A stretch of 12,767 bases of DNA from Pseudomonadota bacterium. GTDB taxonomy: Bacteria > Pseudomonadota > Gammaproteobacteria > Burkholderiales > Burkholderiaceae_B. Made by a program: the position numbers and the translations under genes. This document shows positions 6,056 through 12,767 of this stretch, piece by piece (positions within the stretch are counted from its first letter, which is position 1; every line of letters begins with the position of its first letter). The stretch is taken from contig JAEWEH010000162.1 in assembly GCA_023389535.1 (NCBI GenBank), positions 1-12,767 of the forward strand, read 5' to 3'. Under the pieces are notes generated by a model. The model was not told where the DNA came from. It did not search any database and was given only the letters and a program-made list of their open reading frames with translations.

Positions 6056-7732
6056 CTAGCGCGCAGACGGCTCTTCTTCCTTCAGCTTGCGCCGCAGGAT
6101 CTTCCCTACATTGCTGCGCGGCAGCTCGCCGCGAAACTCCACATACTTGGGGGCCTTATACCCGGTCAGCTTGCTGCGGCAATGCTTGATCAAGGCCTCT
6201 TCCGTCAAGGAAGCATTCTTGCGGATGACAAAAAGCTTGACGACTTCGCCGGAGTGTTCGTCCGGTACACCGATGGCGGCGGCCTCCTTGACGCCAGGGT
6301 GCTCCATCGCCACGGCTTCGATTTCGTTGGGGTACACATTGAAGCCCGACACCAGGATCATGTCTTTCTTCCGGTCCAGAATGTAGACATAGCCTTGCTT
6401 GTCGACATAGCCGATATCGCCTGTCATCAGGAAACCGTCGGCATGAAAGGCCTTGGCCGTTTCCTCGGGACGATTCCAGTAGCCGGGCGTGACCTGGGGG
6501 CCGCGCACGCATATTTCGCCGCTTTCACCTTGGGGAACATCCCTGCCTTCGGCATCGCGGATCGCGATCTCGGTGGACGGCACCGGCAGGCCGATGGAGC
6601 CGGTGAATTCGGTTTTGTCCAGCGGGTTGATGGTGACGGCGGGCGAAGTTTCGGTCAGCCCGTAGGCTTGCGCCAGAGGCGTGCCGGTCACCTGCAGCCA
6701 GCGCTGCGCGACCGATTCCTGGACTGCCATGCCGCCGCCAAGGGTCAGCGTCAGGGCGCTGAAATCCAGCTTGGCGAAACGGCTGTTGTTCAGCAGGGCA
6801 TTGAACAGCGTGTTCACGCCGGTGATGGCCGTGAAGCGGTGCCGCGACAGAGTTTTGACGAAGTCAGGGATATCGCGTGGATTGAGGATCAGCAGGTTGC
6901 TCGCGCCTAGCTTGACGAAGACCAGGCAGTTCGCCGTGAGCGCAAAGATATGGTACAGGGGCAGCGCCGTGACGATGCAATCTTTATCGCGCAAATAGGG
7001 TTGTACCCACGCGTGCGCCTGGCAAACGTTCGCGACCATATTGCCGTGGGTCAGCATGCAGCCCTTTGCCACGCCGGTCGTGCCGCCGGTGTACTGCAGC
7101 AGGGCGAGATCCTGATGCGTAAGCTGCGGTGGCCTGAAGGCGGCCCTGCGGCCTTGCGCCAAGGCTCGCTTCAGGCGGACCGCGCCGGGCAGGCGGTACC
7201 CGGGAATCAGGCGCTTTACATGGCGCACCACCATGTCGACGAGCATCCCTTTCAGGCCACCGAGCATATCGCCCAGTGAAGTCAGGACAACATGCCTGAT
7301 GGGTGTCCTGGGCAGCACTTCCTGCAGCGTATGCGCGAAGTTCTCGGCGATCACGATGGTGGTCGCGCCGGCGTCATTCAGCTGATGCTCGAGCTCGGTC
7401 GGCGTATACAGCGGGTTGGTATTGACTACCACCGCGCCGGCGCGCAACGCACCAAAGAGGCAAACCGGGTATTGAAGAAGGTTGGGCATCATCAGCGCAA
7501 TGCGATCGCCCTTGCCCACCCCTATGGATTGCAGCCACGCCGCGAAGTCGCGGGCCCGTTCATCCAGCTGTGCATAAGTCAGACGCACGCCCATGCTGAT
7601 GTAGGCGGTGGCGGGCCCGTGGCGCTTGCAGCTTTCCTCGAATATGGCCGCCAGGGAATCGTAGCGGGCTGCTGCGTCATCGATGTCGGCGGGTACGCCG
7701 GCGGGGTAATGCTCCAGCCAGATACGTTCCAT
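6056..7732 (-). CDS. fadD: long-chain fatty acid--CoA ligase (FadD-type)
   Basis: This 558-residue enzyme (E. coli FadD has 561) activates free fatty acids at the inner membrane to acyl-CoA through an acyl-adenylate. The ATP/AMP signature YTGGTTGVAKG is at 214-224, the YGLTE motif at 357-361, TGD at 437-439, and the fatty acyl-CoA synthetase signature from DGFLMTGD to DRKK at 432-456. The catalytic Lys of the C-terminal lid is Lys544 in NVGKILRR. All motifs are intact. ATG 7732 has AAAGGAC about 4 nt upstream. It is the last gene of the fatty-acid cluster and runs toward the ribosomal operon. The 125-nt gap from the fadL-type gene leaves room for its own promoter, though I could not see a convincing one. 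Confidence 0.93.
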   Translation of the reverse strand: MERIWLEHYPAGVPADIDDAAARYDSLAAIFEESCKRHGPATAYISMGVRLTYAQLDERARDFAAWLQSIGVGKGDRIALMMPNLLQYPVCLFGALRAGAVVVNTNPLYTPTELEHQLNDAGATTIVIAENFAHTLQEVLPRTPIRHVVLTSLGDMLGGLKGMLVDMVVRHVKRLIPGYRLPGAVRLKRALAQGRRAAFRPPQLTHQDLALLQYTGGTTGVAKGCMLTHGNMVANVCQAHAWVQPYLRDKDCIVTALPLYHIFALTANCLVFVKLGASNLLILNPRDIPDFVKTLSRHRFTAITGVNTLFNALLNNSRFAKLDFSALTLTLGGGMAVQESVAQRWLQVTGTPLAQAYGLTETSPAVTINPLDKTEFTGSIGLPVPSTEIAIRDAEGRDVPQGESGEICVRGPQVTPGYWNRPEETAKAFHADGFLMTGDIGYVDKQGYVYILDRKKDMILVSGFNVYPNEIEAVAMEHPGVKEAAAIGVPDEHSGEVVKLFVIRKNASLTEEALIKHCRSKLTGYKAPKYVEFRGELPRSNVGKILRRKLKEEEPSAR

Positions 7733-7857
7733 GTATGTCCTTTAATGGTCTTCTCACTGCCGGCCTTTGTTCCTGGCGCCGCAACGCGAACCCGAGCCAA
7801 GTGCGGCAGCGGTCCGGCCTCGCGTCCGGAATGCGAACTATCGTATCATTCGGCGGC
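7733..7857. other. spacer between fadL-type and fadD-type genes
   Basis: These 125 bases hold the fadD ribosome binding site (complement of 7737-7743). GTCCGG occurs twice (7807-7825 region) and gives weak hairpin potential. I see no T-tract terminator on the minus strand after the fadL-type gene and no clear -35/-10 pair, so co-transcription of the two genes is plausible. Confidence 0.4.
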
Positions 7858-9162
7858 CTAGAAGCGGTGCGATACCTGCACCCCCAACAAATTGGCGTCG
7901 GACCGGTAATCGCCCCGCACGGTACCCTTGCTGGCGGCGCTATCGTTGTCGATGGACGTGCTTTTCACGAACAAGTGCGCATAGCCGATATCGACCGACG
8001 TGCGCTCATTGAAGTGGTATTGCGCCCCTATCGAGACCCAATAGCGGTCGCTGTCCGGCAGGGAAGTAGGACGGTAGCGCGCCTCGTGGACGGGCGACTG
8101 ATCCCAGGCCAGCCCGCCTTTCAGGGTCCAGCGTGGGTTCACCTTGTAATGGGCGCCCAGCGCAACGCGCCAGGTATCTCGAAAACGCAGGTCCAGATTG
8201 TCGTTCAATGCGGGGTTGCCATTATCGATATCCAGCGACGGGATGCTGCTCCATCCCGTCCAGGAAATATCGGCAAGTATCTGCCATCGCGGGTTCAGGT
8301 CATGGACGACGCTGAGCACGGCCGTATCGGGTAGCTCGACCGACGTGCTGGCATGCACAGGCCCGGGCACCGGAACCGGTATCGCCGTGGGAATGCGCGG
8401 ATCGCGGCTGAACCGCGTCGTGCCATCGGCGTCGAGCTTGATCTTGGACCGGTAGGACAGGCCGATGCGCGTAGACGGCGTAAGCTGATACAGCAGGCCC
8501 AGGTTCCAGCCCCAGGCGTCGCCCTTCATGTTGAGCTTGGCGTTGACGTCGCCCAGATATCGACCACCCAGAGCGGCGGGCAGCACGACCGGGGCCGCGG
8601 CGCGTCGGTATTGTGCGTCCAGTTGCATCCAGCTGATGCCCGCGCCTATCGATAGCCTTTCGTTGACTTTATAGGCGACCGAGGGGTTGATGTTGACGCT
8701 TTCTATACTGAACTCCTGCGAATGAAAACGGCCGATCCAGCCGTCTTCATATTCGGTCATCAGTCCGAACGGGGCACCGACGCCCAGGCCCAGATACCAA
8801 TCGGGGTTCAATTGCCATGAAATATAAGCATTAGGCACGAATCCCCATGATCCCGCATCCCCGCCTTGGTCGCTCCCCAGCGGCAATCCGCCCGGCCCGA
8901 CGCTGCCGTTGTTGTCGAACTTGAACGACGGACGGATGGCCGTGACGCCGGCCGATACATTGACGCCAGTCAGCCGCGTCATGCCGGCGGGGTTGAAGAA
9001 GATGGTGCTGGCATTGTCTGCCAGGGCGGCCGAGCCGGCATAGGCATTGCCGATGCCGCTGGCATTCTGCTCCAGCAATTGAAAACCGGCGGCGTAAGCG
9101 CTCGTGCCGCCCAAACCCAGGGTCATCGCAGGAATGATCCGCAATATGCGCGCTGCTTTCAT
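7858..9162 (-). CDS. fadL: FadL/OmpP1-family outer-membrane fatty acid transporter
   Basis: The 434-residue precursor has a signal peptide with likely cleavage after AYA (22-24). The mature protein starts AGFQLLEQNASGIGNAYAG, the typical FadL N-terminal plug, which fills a 14-strand barrel. NPA falls at 57-59, mature 33-35, the same numbering as the S3-kink motif of E. coli FadL. Alternating amphipathic strands fill the rest and the chain ends in Phe, the usual signal for barrel assembly. FadL proteins let hydrophobic compounds, classically long-chain fatty acids, diffuse sideways through the outer membrane. Some relatives take up aromatics, but the neighbours (acyl-CoA ligase and beta-oxidation enzymes) favour fatty acids. 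GGGAGG lies 7 nt before ATG 9162, a strong ribosome binding site. It lies 51 nt after the hydroxyacyl-CoA dehydrogenase gene. Confidence 0.9.
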   Translation of the reverse strand: MKAARILRIIPAMTLGLGGTSAYAAGFQLLEQNASGIGNAYAGSAALADNASTIFFNPAGMTRLTGVNVSAGVTAIRPSFKFDNNGSVGPGGLPLGSDQGGDAGSWGFVPNAYISWQLNPDWYLGLGVGAPFGLMTEYEDGWIGRFHSQEFSIESVNINPSVAYKVNERLSIGAGISWMQLDAQYRRAAAPVVLPAALGGRYLGDVNAKLNMKGDAWGWNLGLLYQLTPSTRIGLSYRSKIKLDADGTTRFSRDPRIPTAIPVPVPGPVHASTSVELPDTAVLSVVHDLNPRWQILADISWTGWSSIPSLDIDNGNPALNDNLDLRFRDTWRVALGAHYKVNPRWTLKGGLAWDQSPVHEARYRPTSLPDSDRYWVSIGAQYHFNERTSVDIGYAHLFVKSTSIDNDSAASKGTVRGDYRSDANLLGVQVSHRF

Positions 9163-9213
9163 CTGTGCCTCCCGGATATGAAGTTCACATTGCTTCGACT
9201 GCCGTTGAGTCTT

Positions 9214-11157
9214 TCAGGCTGTCTGCCTGGTTCGTTGGTAGTGCAAGGGGCCCCCGGTGAATGGAGCAAAGCCCGTGCCGAAGATCACCCCGGCGTCGAC
9301 CAGGTCGGCATCGGCAACCACCCCGCTATGCAGACGCTCTTGCGCGGCGTCCAGCAACGGCCGCACAAGACGGTGGGCCAGCCCGGGGGGCGCTGGGGGA
9401 TAGTCGGTGCGCTTGACGGGCTTGCCGCCGTTCCATTCATAGAAACCATGCCCGGTCTTGCGGCCCAGTTCATTGCCGGCCAGGTGCGTCTGCAGGCAGA
9501 GTGGTGTTTGTGACTGATTGGACAGCAGCCTTCCGGCTTCGTGCACAATGTCCAGCCCTACGGTGTCGGCCAGCTCGATCGGGCCCATGGGCATGCCGAA
9601 TGACCGCATGGCTTCGTCTATTGCTTCGGGCGCCATGCCTTCATCAAGGCAGCGCATGGCTTCAAGCATATACGGGGCCAGCACGGCGTTGACCAGGAAA
9701 CCGGGGCTGCTTTGCACGGGCAGCGGCAGCTTGTCTATCTGCCCGGCGAAGGCCAAGCCCGCCGCATGGGCGTCTTCCTCTATGCCGTCAGCGCCGACAA
9801 CTTCCACCAAAGGCATACGATCTACGGGATTGAAGAAGTGCAGGCCTATCAATCGGCCCGGCCGCTGCAAGCCTATGGCCAATGCTTCCAGCGACAGGCT
9901 GGACGTGTTGGTGGCCAGCACTGCGGCCGGTTTCATGTGGGATTCGATCTTCGCATAGAGCGCGCGCTTGGCCGCCAGGTCTTCGTAAATGGCCTCGATA
10001 ACAAGATCGGCCCGTCGGACACCGTGTCCGTCGGGGTCGGGCGACAGACGATCGAAGGCCCCGCGCGCCACGCGCGCATCCTTCAACTTGCGGGTAAACA
10101 GCGCATGGGCGCGACCCTGTGCTTGGGCAATGCGTTCGCGGTCCTGATCTTGCAGGGTGACGGTCATGCCTTTCAACGCGCACCAGGCAGCGATGTCGCC
10201 GCCCATGGTTCCCGCGCCAACGACGTGCACATGCCGTAAGGGAGGGTGCTGCGCGGTCTTGCCGAAGGCCTTCAGCCGTTCTCGCAGATGAAATACGCGT
10301 ACGAGATTGCGCGCGGTGTCCGAGCGGACCAAGCTATCGATCAAGTCGGGCGCGTCCAGCGCATTGCCATTGTGCCGGCTCCAGATCTCCAGAATGGCGC
10401 GAGGCGCCGCATAATGGTGATAAGGGTCACGCGATGCGACGCTTTTCCCTGCTATCCGGGCGACCAAAGGCCGCAGCGGGGGCAGATTGAGCAATGATTG
10501 CATGGTGTCAGGCCGCCGCCGCGAGCGATGGCTGGTGACCAGCATGGCTGCGGCGCGATCCATCAGCCGCGGCGCAACGATGTCATCCGCCAGGCCCAGG
10601 CGCTTGGCCTTGCGCGCATCGACCGGACGCCCCGTCAGCATCATGTCCAGTGCGGTGGTAGGGCCTATCAAGGCGGGAAGCCGTCGCATCCCGCCCCAGG
10701 CCGGAACGATGCCCAGCATCACTTCAGGCAAGGCCAAAGAGGTATCGGGGCTGTCCACCACCAAGCGGTAGCGACAGGCCAGCGCCAGTTCCAGCCCGCC
10801 GCCCAGGCAATGGCCGTGTATCAGGGCAAGCGTGGGATACGGCAGCCTGGCGAGCCGATTGAATAATTTCCATCCGCGCGCGACCAATGCCAAGCCTTGT
10901 TCGGCGGTGGTCAACCCGGCCAATTCATCGACATCGGCTCCGGCAATGAAACCGCTTTTCTTGCCAGAGCGAATGACCAGGCCGGCCGGCGTTTGTCGGC
11001 CAAGCTGGTCGAGTGCCAGGCCCAGCTCCAGCAGCACATCCCCTGACAAGCGATTGACAGGACTGTCGGCGCAAGACAGCGTCAGCCACGCCACGCCATG
11101 CGCATCCGTTTCGCAGCGCAAATGCCGGTAGCTCGCCGATACGTGTAAGTCGGTCAT
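9214..11157 (-). CDS. fadJ: bifunctional enoyl-CoA hydratase/3-hydroxyacyl-CoA dehydrogenase (FadJ/FadB-type)
   Basis: The 647-residue protein is the alpha subunit type of the beta-oxidation complex. The hydratase domain covers about 10-200: oxyanion segment FIAGADV (70-76) and the two catalytic acids Glu123 (GGGLELALA) and Glu145 (LPEVMLGI). After a helical linker, the NAD-binding domain starts at HVVGAGTMGGDIA (311-323). The dehydrogenase part has catalytic His440 in IGLHFFNPVDRMPLVEVV and the acyl-CoA segment SSPGFLVN (483-490). A second C-terminal repeat includes GVIFGTGFAPFTGGPLHY (623-640). It then stops about 50 residues earlier than E. coli FadB (729) or FadJ (714). ATG 11157 was chosen because it overlaps the thiolase stop by 4 nt (ATGA) and begins the family homology; upstream residues in that frame are thiolase shadow. 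FadJ over FadB is preferred from the FadI-like partner. Confidence 0.9.
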   Translation of the reverse strand: MTDLHVSASYRHLRCETDAHGVAWLTLSCADSPVNRLSGDVLLELGLALDQLGRQTPAGLVIRSGKKSGFIAGADVDELAGLTTAEQGLALVARGWKLFNRLARLPYPTLALIHGHCLGGGLELALACRYRLVVDSPDTSLALPEVMLGIVPAWGGMRRLPALIGPTTALDMMLTGRPVDARKAKRLGLADDIVAPRLMDRAAAMLVTSHRSRRRPDTMQSLLNLPPLRPLVARIAGKSVASRDPYHHYAAPRAILEIWSRHNGNALDAPDLIDSLVRSDTARNLVRVFHLRERLKAFGKTAQHPPLRHVHVVGAGTMGGDIAAWCALKGMTVTLQDQDRERIAQAQGRAHALFTRKLKDARVARGAFDRLSPDPDGHGVRRADLVIEAIYEDLAAKRALYAKIESHMKPAAVLATNTSSLSLEALAIGLQRPGRLIGLHFFNPVDRMPLVEVVGADGIEEDAHAAGLAFAGQIDKLPLPVQSSPGFLVNAVLAPYMLEAMRCLDEGMAPEAIDEAMRSFGMPMGPIELADTVGLDIVHEAGRLLSNQSQTPLCLQTHLAGNELGRKTGHGFYEWNGGKPVKRTDYPPAPPGLAHRLVRPLLDAAQERLHSGVVADADLVDAGVIFGTGFAPFTGGPLHYQRTRQTA

Positions 11158-12452
11158 GGCCGGTCCTCGTCCTGGCAGGTTTCTATCAGCATGGCGCCGC
11201 CCTGGCCGCCGCCTATGCAAAGGGCTGCCATGCCGCGGCGCAGGCCCCTGACATGCAACGCATTCAGCATATGCAGCACTAGACGCGCCCCCGTCGCCCC
11301 AACGGGATGGCCCAGCGCAATGGCGCCGCCGTCCACGTTCAGGCGCTCCATATTCAGCGCGCCCAGCCGGTCCTGGCCCAGATGCTCGCGGCACCAGTCA
11401 GCATCCTGCCACGCCGCCAGGCAAGCCAGCACCTGCGCCGCGAATGCCTCGTTGATTTCCCACAAGTCCAGGTCATTCAGGCCCAGGCCATGGCGGTTCA
11501 GGATAGGCGTGGAAGCATATACAGGCCCCAGGCCCATCACGGCGGGGTCCAGTCCGGCCCATTGCGTATCCAGTATGCGGCCCATCGGGTGCAGGCCCCA
11601 CCGATTCACGGCCTCGGCGGAAGCCAACAGCAACAATGCCGCTCCGTCGGTCACCTGGGAGCTATTGCCGGCGGTGATATTCCCCCAGGGTTTGTCGAAT
11701 ACCGGTTTCAGGTCCGCGAGCTTTGCCGGGCTGGTGTCAGCGCGTATGCCATCATCCTGGGAATACAGGCGGCCGCTTGCGTCGGCCAGCGGCACGATTT
11801 CGCTGTAGCGGCCTGCGTCGCGGGCGTCCAGCGCCCGACGATGGCTTTGCCCAGCGTAGTGATCCATGTCGCTGCGGCTGATGGCGAAACGATGCGCCAG
11901 GTTCTCTGCCGTCTGGCCCATGGAAAGCCCGGCGATGGGGTCGGTAAGCCCTTTTAGCAAGCCCATGACCGGAATAAGGTGGCGTGGACGCATGCCTTTG
12001 AGCGCAAGAAGCCTCTGTTTGGCACTGCGGGCTGCATTCCAGGCGGCCAATGCGCGCACCATCTCGTCGGAAAGCAGCACGGGTGTTCGAGATAGCGCGT
12101 CCACGCCGCCGGCCAGCACCATGCTGGAGCGGCCGCATTGTATGGACATCAGGGCGGAATCCAGCGCCTGCATGCCCGACGCGCAATTGCGCATGACCGT
12201 CCATCCGGGAACGCGATCGCCGCAGCCTAGCCGCAGCGCGATCAAGCGGCCGATATTGACCTCGTCGGGCGCGGGGGCGGCGCAACCTATGATCACCTCG
12301 TCCAGATCTTCAGGATCAAAAGGCTGGCGCAGCAATAATTCCCGGCCGACCTGCACTGCCAGGTCGGCGGCGGCAAATGGGCCTGGAGCGGCGCGCGCCT
12401 TCAGGAACGGGCTGCGCGCCCCATCGACGATGTAGACCGGTGCGTAAGCCAT
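11154..12452 (-). CDS. fadI: acetyl-CoA acyltransferase / thiolase (FadI-like)
   Basis: A 432-residue thiolase, close in length to E. coli FadI (436) and longer than FadA (387). It cleaves 3-ketoacyl-CoA to acetyl-CoA and a shortened acyl-CoA. Nucleophile Cys90 lies in RNCASGMQA, the NEAFAAQ motif at 334-340, His382 in ALGHPVGATGAR, and the second catalytic Cys412 in LCIGGGQGGA. The extra loop at about 130-175 (NAARSAKQRLLALKGMRPRHL and following) matches the FadI type. ATG 12452 has AAGGG about 9 nt upstream. It is the first gene of the cluster and its stop overlaps the hydratase/dehydrogenase start, as expected for two subunits of one complex. It could instead be named an acetyl-CoA acetyltransferase; the pairing with the FadJ-type partner favours beta-oxidation. 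Confidence 0.9.
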   Translation of the reverse strand: MAYAPVYIVDGARSPFLKARAAPGPFAAADLAVQVGRELLLRQPFDPEDLDEVIIGCAAPAPDEVNIGRLIALRLGCGDRVPGWTVMRNCASGMQALDSALMSIQCGRSSMVLAGGVDALSRTPVLLSDEMVRALAAWNAARSAKQRLLALKGMRPRHLIPVMGLLKGLTDPIAGLSMGQTAENLAHRFAISRSDMDHYAGQSHRRALDARDAGRYSEIVPLADASGRLYSQDDGIRADTSPAKLADLKPVFDKPWGNITAGNSSQVTDGAALLLLASAEAVNRWGLHPMGRILDTQWAGLDPAVMGLGPVYASTPILNRHGLGLNDLDLWEINEAFAAQVLACLAAWQDADWCREHLGQDRLGALNMERLNVDGGAIALGHPVGATGARLVLHMLNALHVRGLRRGMAALCIGGGQGGAMLIETCQDEDRP

Positions 12453-12504
12453 GATACAGATCCCTTGTATAAAGCAACGCCGACGTGTTGCGGTCTCTGT
12501 GGCG

Positions 12505-12520
12505 GATGCCGCGCGGCATC
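12505..12520. repeat. 16-bp perfect palindrome upstream of the thiolase gene
   Basis: GATGCCGCGCGGCATC is a perfect 16-bp palindrome 53-68 nt before the thiolase start. It may be an operator or, if transcribed, a hairpin in the 5' untranslated region. There is no T-tract on either side, so it is not a terminator. Confidence 0.5.
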
Positions 12521-12553
12521 AGCAAGTGCGGGGCCCGCTGCGCGAGCTGTTAA

Positions 12554-12601
12554 CAGGCCCTAGCCTGATGATACCGCTCGTGGCCGGAACAGGCCTGCCT
12601 G
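12554..12601. repeat. paired CAGGC/GCCTG inverted repeats
   Basis: CAGGC-N4-GCCTG at 12554-12567 and CAGGC-N2-GCCTG at 12590-12601 start 36 bp apart, and both are preceded by AA, giving the direct repeat AACAGGCC (12552-12559, 12588-12595). A third copy, CAGGC-N5-GCCTG, lies at 9215-9229 across the end of the hydratase/dehydrogenase gene. The variable spacing argues against a single strict operator, but the tandem placement 100-150 nt before the operon is suggestive. Confidence 0.35.
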
Positions 12602-12679
12602 TGTATTCGGGCTTGTTGTTTGTTGACACGCCATCGGCCAAATCCGCGGGTGTCTACCGGTATTTGCGGTAATCATCTG

Positions 12680-12691
12680 ATATTTAAATAT
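12680..12691. repeat. 12-bp AT palindrome
   Basis: ATATTTAAATAT is a perfect 12-bp palindrome inside the AT-rich patch of an otherwise GC-rich region. It could be an operator or part of a promoter for a gene to the right, or for the thiolase operon to the left. Confidence 0.35.
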
Positions 12692-12767
12692 ACAATCTGT
12701 CTTGGGCCTCATACGTTATTCCGGGCCCGGTGACACCGCGGCGCACTGATCGACCCGCTTTCTATAT

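Larger units (their letters stand above)
12453..12767. promoter_or_regulatory. non-coding region upstream of the fatty-acid cluster
   Basis: These 315 bases show no convincing gene; a 73-codon frame on the plus strand (12451-12672) has no ribosome binding site and no family resemblance. The region should hold the minus-strand promoter of the thiolase-led operon, but no strong -35/-10 pair could be picked. It contains several palindromes listed separately, CTGTTAACAG (12547-12556) and CCGGGCCCGG (12721-12730). An AT-rich patch at 12671-12697 contrasts with the GC-rich flanks. A plus-strand pair TTGCGG (12664-12669) and TATACA (12689-12694), 19-bp spacer, could serve a divergent gene beyond the edge; this is weak. 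Confidence 0.4.

Noticed and set aside
11158..11394. 79-residue N-terminal extension of the hydratase/dehydrogenase frame
   Set aside because: It overlaps the thiolase C-terminal coding region in another frame and reads as Arg/Gly/Pro-rich shadow sequence; the ATGA overlap at 11157 is the natural start.
12451..12672. 73-codon plus-strand frame at the right edge
   Set aside because: It starts at the end of the divergent thiolase gene, has no ribosome binding site, resembles no family and spans the palindromes expected of a control region.
1..12767. Signs of a mobile element, defence system, CRISPR array or RNA gene
   Set aside because: No transposase, integrase, spaced repeat array, tRNA-like or rRNA-like sequence was seen; all large genes belong to core translation, regulation or lipid catabolism.

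Overview
The window looks like chromosomal DNA of a betaproteobacterium, most likely Burkholderiales and probably Alcaligenaceae (Bordetella/Achromobacter-like). The reasons are the GC-rich codon use, the 229-residue L3 with an N-terminal extension, the 265-residue S3 with an Arg/Pro/Gly-rich tail, and the strongly betaproteobacterial look of all ten ribosomal proteins. The family placement is inferred from remembered sequence style, not from a search.

Left part (1-987). A probable divergent gene begins at the left edge on the minus strand; only its first 15 codons are visible. It is separated by an AT-rich region (48-168) with an 8-bp direct repeat from a plus-strand IclR-family regulator (169-987). 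This is the usual layout of a local regulator and its target.

Middle part (988-6000). A good sigma70 promoter with an extended -10 lies just after the regulator. It drives a roughly 119-nt leader with three hairpins and then the ribosomal genes rplC-rplD-rplW-rplB-rpsS-rplV-rpsC-rplP-rpmC-rpsQ, tightly packed and in the classical S10 order. Two things differ from the textbook S10-spc locus: rpsJ is not in front of rplC (the IclR gene is there instead), and the cluster ends after rpsQ with a strong intrinsic terminator instead of running into rplN and the spc genes. The leader is the most interesting non-coding element. It also contains a 13-codon open frame that almost coincides with its middle hairpin.

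Right part (6056-12452). Four minus-strand genes, convergent with the ribosomal operon, form a fatty-acid utilisation cluster. Read 5' to 3' they are a FadI-like thiolase, a FadJ-like hydratase/3-hydroxyacyl-CoA dehydrogenase (4-nt overlap with the thiolase), a FadL-type outer-membrane transporter (51-nt gap) and a FadD-type acyl-CoA synthetase (125-nt gap). Together they cover outer-membrane entry, activation to acyl-CoA and the last three steps of each beta-oxidation round. An acyl-CoA dehydrogenase is not in the window.

Right edge (12453-12767). No convincing gene is present. The stretch holds several perfect palindromes and a pair of CAGGC/GCCTG inverted repeats that may be control sites for the fatty-acid cluster, and an AT-rich promoter-like patch.

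No RNA gene, CRISPR array, insertion sequence or prophage gene was seen. I found no clear evidence of a wholly new system; the best leads are regulatory.
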